Made by a program: the position numbers and the translations under genes. A stretch of DNA of 64,000 bases, taken from positions 48,001,750 to 48,065,749 of the forward strand of contig OW388296.1 in NCBI GenBank assembly GCA_936450465.1, in the 5' to 3' direction. Below, in pieces: positions 59,311-64,000 of this stretch (position 1 is its first letter; every line of letters starts with the position of its first letter). This DNA is from Gibbula magus. Its lineage: Eukaryota; Mollusca; Gastropoda; Trochida; Trochidae. The notes under the pieces were generated by a model. The model was given only the letters and a program-made list of their open reading frames with translations. It was not told the origin of the DNA and made no database searches.

Positions 59311-60328
59311 TCAGAATTGAATATCCAAGTTTTGAAAAAGAAAATATTGATATTGAAAGTATATAAACGTTAGTGGGGAAGAAATTGATAGAAATACAAA
59401 AGCCAGTGTTGACAACTTTATTATTAATTTTATAATATGTTAAATGTACCACAAAGCAATGATCTTAATCAGGGAACATCACATACTTCTTTAAAAAAAA
59501 AAGAAAAAAGCATTGCACTTAAATTATAACTGAAAACTGTTCTGAGTACCAATACTTCTTATTCTTACAGACAGATAATCAAGGGGAAATGTTCTTTAGC
59601 TGAGTTCAATTTATCTCTTTTAATTATTTTACAAACTTTTCTCAACTAGTTTAAATTATTTATTCGTTTTGAATATGTTAATTTATCTATTTTCATTTAC
59701 TGATCAAGCAAACTATATTTTTAGTATTTGAAGCAGTGAAAAGTGTGTTGTTGTGGGACAGAAATATATTTGTCCATGATTAATATGTCCATTACTTATA
59801 TATAAAGAATCAAATAAAGAATTCAAGTATGAAATGTAAATCATAAGCCTAGATCAGTTGTTTCACACTTTAAACAATAAACATTCAACTTCTACATGCC
59901 AAAATGTGAAAATAATTATGAATAAAGAATGCAAACTGAAAATAGAATTGTATCACTGGTTATTTCAAAAATATAATTGCACCGTTGAATTTAAAAATGG
60001 AATCGACGGTAACATATACAGGATATAATTTTTTTTTAAAACGTACAATTTCACTAAAATTTTCATTCATGAATACATTGAAATGCGTATTGTTTTCAAT
60101 AAATTAAATATGTGTTTTATTAACTCATATATGAAACGATGATTATTAGATAAAAATTCCGATAATTTATGTTTTACAACAATATGTTTCCCCTAAACAT
60201 ACGTCTTTGCCGTGTCTATTTAACACTTTTGTTTGTTAGTCATTAATGTAACAAACTCATTGTATTAGAAATATATATCAAGTTATTAATTTAAAAGTTG
60301 AAAGAAAAGAAATATTCATTCCATTAAT
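59311..60328. other. AT-rich stretch between LINE fragments
   Basis: No gene recognised. Confidence 0.4.
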
Positions 60329-61008
60329 GTGTTGTCAAGGAGAAACACAACAATATCCAACACGAAGTTGCAGAATCGGCTTCTTTATACACATATTTCA
60401 AGGATAAGTGTGTTTGAAAAGTACAGAAACTGTACTAAGAGTGTGACATTTTTAGATGTTCAGTATATATTTATAAATAGAGCAATCCACACAAGAAGAG
60501 AGCTGCTGAAAATGAAAATAAGTCATTCAAATATTTGTTTTTTCTGTAAATCTGAACCAAAAAGTTTCCAATATGTTTTCATAAATGTAATCACGTAAAT
60601 GAATTTTGGGGGATCGAAACTTTCATGAACAATCGTCTTTTATCACCTAAAACTGGCTCCCAAAGTAGATGGTGCTTGTGTGAGATCATGTGATATCCAC
60701 AAGCGATATCTACATTGTAGATAATGCTAAATCAAATCTTCATAATCTTATTATATAATCAGTTAATGGCAGTTAATTTGTAACTTTAATGAACTCGTGT
60801 TGATATATTTAATGTCAGAAGACACTTGGGTGAAATTCTCGATATAAACATATACATATATTATCATATCATTACAGTACCTCCAAAAATTAAAATATCC
60901 ATAGAAAGTGCTGTAAATATTGTCAACGATGTATCTAATGTTGCAAACATTATTCGCTCATACATTAAAAACAACGCCTTCTTTCAACGCGAAATGGATT
61001 GTTTTTAA
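60329..61008 (+). pseudogene. LINE C-terminal debris
   Basis: Frame 60329-60598 reads RRELLKMKISHSNICFFCKS then EPKSFQYVF, resembling the zinc-knuckle-like C-terminal region of non-LTR RT ORFs. At 60900-61008, SNVANIIRSYIKN fits the extreme C-terminus in another frame. It is in opposite orientation to the LINE at 58 kb. Stops and shifts break it. Confidence 0.4.
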
Positions 61009-61391
61009 CAATATTTCCAGGTTTCGAAATTGTTTGTTTTCCGTACATAGTGTAAGCACATTGACCAGAATGCTTTGCAGTTGAAATTATAGACCTGATC
61101 TATATTAGGGGGAATAATCTGCGAAAAATTATGAACACATTCTTTCAATGTGATATTTTTTTATTTGAAATATTTCTGGTTTTTTAAGGAACATACTCAA
61201 GGGCTCTTTTAATTTGTTAGACGAGGTAGGAGAGTCAAAAAGTGTTTTTTGTTTTGCTTTATGACATAATACAGGAAGATTTTCTGGATGGCCCTTTCTT
61301 TAATTTCATTACTACATGTATATTTCTTACATTGCATCTGGTTAATTACCCAGAAAATCTTCCCGTATGCCACTTTTAAATGCCCATCAAA

Positions 61392-61622
61392 GAGGGCATG
61401 TTCAAGAGAGGTTTCAAAGTTATCGCTCAATTAGCGATTACTTTTAAACCTCTCTTGAACGCGATTGCTCAATGTAGCGCTACGTAGCAAGGCAAGCTAA
61501 CTTCAAGGAATTTGCACCATGTCGTTCAAGAGATAATGAGCGCTTCTTGAGAGCTACTTAAGCGCTATATTGAGCAATCAATGAGCAATTATAAGCGCTC
61601 GCTGTAATGGAACGGAACCCTG
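61392..61622 (+). mobile_element. MITE family M-A, copy 3
   Basis: Starts AGGGCATGTTCAAGAGAGG and ends ATGGAACGGAACCCTG. The left part is a palindrome: AGAGAGGTTTCAAAGTTATC and ATCGCTCAATTAGCGATTAC pair with TTTTAAACCTCTCTTGAACG. Confidence 0.75.
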
Positions 61623-62484
61623 TTGTATGACGTCCTACAGGAATGATGTGTCTATAAATTTAAGTCATGTATTAATAATCTATGTCCATTCAGTTATGTA
61701 GTTCCTACAAATATTGAAATACTGTTTGCTTAAGTACTTTCAAGTAGTTTGATTGAAGCGTATTATCAATGAAAATATATGCAATATATATGAAATAGAT
61801 TTCTGGTATAAACACTTTAAAATAGTTTTTGACAGGTAAAATATCAAATTATACTTTATTTATTTACAAGACATTTAGAAACGTAGTAATATAATAGAAA
61901 TATAAGTGTTGACCTTTTTTTTATTGATTGACATGGTTTTACGGAAACATGTACATTCAGTTTTTAACTTGATTTTCGGAAGAGAGAACGATATTTTACT
62001 ATTGGTGACATTATTTTTCAAATACATTTCATCGACTTTTTTCAGAGAAAAAACGTGCTATTGCCCCTTTAATATCCACTTATGTAGATGTAATCATCAT
62101 TTAGATTGCATACATAATAAATGCATTATCTTCTTCTGAATATTAAAAACAATTTAAAACAAAAGCTATATGTTTTCTTATTTTGTATCAAAACGTTACA
62201 TCCGACTGACATGACCATTTGTTCTGATGGATTTTGACATCACAGGGTACGAATCTACGTGGTATGGTTGCACATTTTATCGTCATTCATCGAGAAATGG
62301 CAGCAGGTTTTTGAGAGCTCTCGTCCAATCAGAAACGCAGATGTTAGTGTAACAAAACCATTTTTGTAATTATTAATAAATGACATCTTTACTACCTCGC
62401 TAGAGCTCAAATCCGCAGTCAAATTCAACAGCTTATCTTTGTTTCCATTGTCATTTGGTGGCTATCCATTCGAATTCAGTCTGA

Positions 62485-62906
62485 TTGAAATCAACCGTTT
62501 TTCGAGGAATAAAAGTTGCAAAATAGTGCATCTACTGGGATTCGAACTCATAATTATCTTTCAGAGGTTTCCTTGGAAAACTGTCTGATAACATCCTGTA
62601 GGCTCGCATGTTCTGATGCTATCAAGGTAGCCAATCACAGAACGTCGAGCAAAAGCTTTTGGTATGATAAGCTAGGGGCAAGTTACTCCAAACAGCCATA
62701 CTTTCGTCGGTTTCAGTAACGTGAGGAACGGATGATTCCGAATAGTTTCAAAACGTTGCCCGTTAAAAACCGTGATTGGTCACCAACTAAACTGGTACAG
62801 AACGACACCTATATAGGGTGTGGACCTTGTGGAGAGGTATCTCCAGAACCTGTTCGTATACCGGGAGATGCATTATTTTGCAAATTTAATTCCTCAGTAT
62901 TTTTCT
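62485..62906. mobile_element. Foldback family R5, complete copy in duplicate 2
   Basis: Same arms as 53715-54170. It was carried along by the segmental duplication, so it predates it. Confidence 0.75.
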
Positions 62907-63595
62907 TTTTAGTGGCTCAGTCTCCGCTGTTTTCCTTTCATTGTGACTTCATTATCTGTCAAATGTTAGACTATCATTAGATTTGACAGGTCCGATAGAC
63001 ACATGGTAGTTTGATGTAGCACTGTTAGAATAGAAAAAAGAACAAATATTTGGCATTAAAATGTATTTCATTACCTATCTATCAGAATATATGGAGGAAA
63101 TGTTTCATCTCGGGAACTAAACTCATCGGCAAAAGAAACTTATCACCTCAGTTGATTTTATCAATTGTATGATTTTCAATTGCAAATATCTCACGTTTTC
63201 TAAATGATAATCTAAAACTGAAAAGTACTTCTGTAATCTACATGTCTTTTTAATTGAAAAAAAAGAGAAATTTTACATTTTAAACTTCTTCAAAAATTAT
63301 TTTTGATGATACACAATTGCCCATTGACATATAAGACATATTCTATGTGAAAATTGATAAATGTGCCTGATTTTAAACATGGTAGGAATCATGTTGGTTG
63401 AAATTTCATTTCTTACCCATGTCTTCATTAAACACAGAAATTTAAACTAAAATGTAACCAGAGTCACCAATTAATTCATTCAAACTACTGCAGATAAGTA
63501 TAATTGTATCTTGTCACAGTCAAATGCATCTGATTTCTTTTAAATATTGCATTTATAGAAACCAACTGAGGTCATAACTTTCTTTTGCCGGGTAG

Positions 63596-64000
63596 TTTAA
63601 GTGCGAAGTTCGAGTAGTTCTGATTGGTAAGACCAGATGTGGCAAAAGCGCCACAGGGAACACTCTTCTTGGACGCCATGGGTTCATTTCCAAAACAGGC
63701 GCCTTGTCTGTAACATGCCAGTACGCCAGAGTTCTTCACAATAACAAAAGTCTCATCCTCATGGATACAACAGTTATGTTCGACACGTACGTTTCCAAAG
63801 ACGTAACTTCAACGGAAATAATGAAATGTGTCGCGATTACCTCCCCTGGTATCCATGCCGTTGTCTTGGTAACCAAGATTGGCAGATTCACTAGTACTGA
63901 AGAAGAACAGAAAACTGTTGAACTTTTCAACTTTGGTGAAGATGTGAAGAGATACATGATCATCGTGTTCACAGGAAAAGATAATTTGGTCAGAGGAAAT
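63596..64000 (+). CDS. GIMAP/AIG1-type GTPase exon, copy 2 (partial at window end, G3 motif altered)
   Basis: Same acceptor context and frame as copy 1. G1 GKTRCGKS is intact. At the G3 position copy 1 has MDTPGMFDT, but copy 2 reads MDTTVMFDT, losing the Pro-Gly that contacts the gamma-phosphate. Neighbouring differences include Asn to Tyr (FDTYV). GRFTSTEEEQ and FTGKDNL are retained, and the window ends just after them. GTP hydrolysis would be expected to be impaired if it is expressed. Whether the tail and the G5 region survive cannot be seen. Confidence 0.7.

Larger units (their letters stand above)
61920..64000 (+). repeat. Segmental duplicate 2 of the GIMAP region (continues past window)
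   Basis: From 61925 on, the sequence follows 52290-55200 in the same orientation with few substitutions. It lacks the 862-bp MITE and a 28-bp segment (near 54485). It has an extra ~90 bp (about 63378-63472). The left breakpoint falls inside the TTAA-type MITE. Confidence 0.9.

Overview
This window looks like nuclear DNA of an AT-rich, intron-containing, transposon-dense invertebrate. A lophotrochozoan, most likely a mollusc, fits best. The pointers are a GTGAGTGAGT...TTTAACGCCGC repeat of the kind common in molluscan genomes, a tRNA-headed SINE with a widely shared central domain, GIMAP/AIG1-type GTPase exons in tandem copies, and an arginine-type ADP-ribosyltransferase gene with a signal-peptide exon. 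The species call is inference. I see no bacterial-style operons.

Host genes are few. (1) A three-exon minus-strand gene for a secreted or GPI-anchored ADP-ribosyltransferase is assembled from exons at 39964-39893, 36061-42 and 32935-32177. The phases fit and the predicted product is 278 residues. A 2.8-kb minisatellite fills its first intron. (2) A second signal-peptide exon of the same family stands alone at 8268-8197. (3) Two GIMAP-like GTPase exons, at 54785-55459 and 63596-64000 (cut by the window end), lie in a direct segmental duplication. Both carry damage.

The rest is mobile and repeated DNA. Region 1-20.7 kb is dominated by foldback-type elements that share a TATGATGGCTGA-like terminus. 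Their ends are giant arrays of GCGA-containing short repeats. Two copies of one composite element (436-5123 and, inverted, 14741-20663) share a core of about 2.7 kb. The second copy is interrupted by a 2.27-kb Crypton-like tyrosine-recombinase element (18339-20605). Its YR reading frame is intact, and the uninterrupted site can be read in the first copy. Region 20.7-32 kb holds a dead Tc1/mariner element, a 2.56-kb element with TTAA target duplications, several MITE families and an approximately 190-bp tandem repeat. Region 40-52 kb is a mosaic of dispersed repeats. Region 52-64 kb holds the GIMAP duplication, a 5'-truncated LINE and further LINE debris. A TA-flanked 862-bp MITE is present in one GIMAP duplicate and absent from the other.

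Most long open frames in the arrays (Leu/Ser/Phe/Arg-rich, His/Pro/Ser-rich, or Tyr-Ile repeats) are translations of tandem repeats and are not genes. All homology calls were made by eye from motifs. Boundaries of repeats are approximate unless target duplications or splice sites are given.
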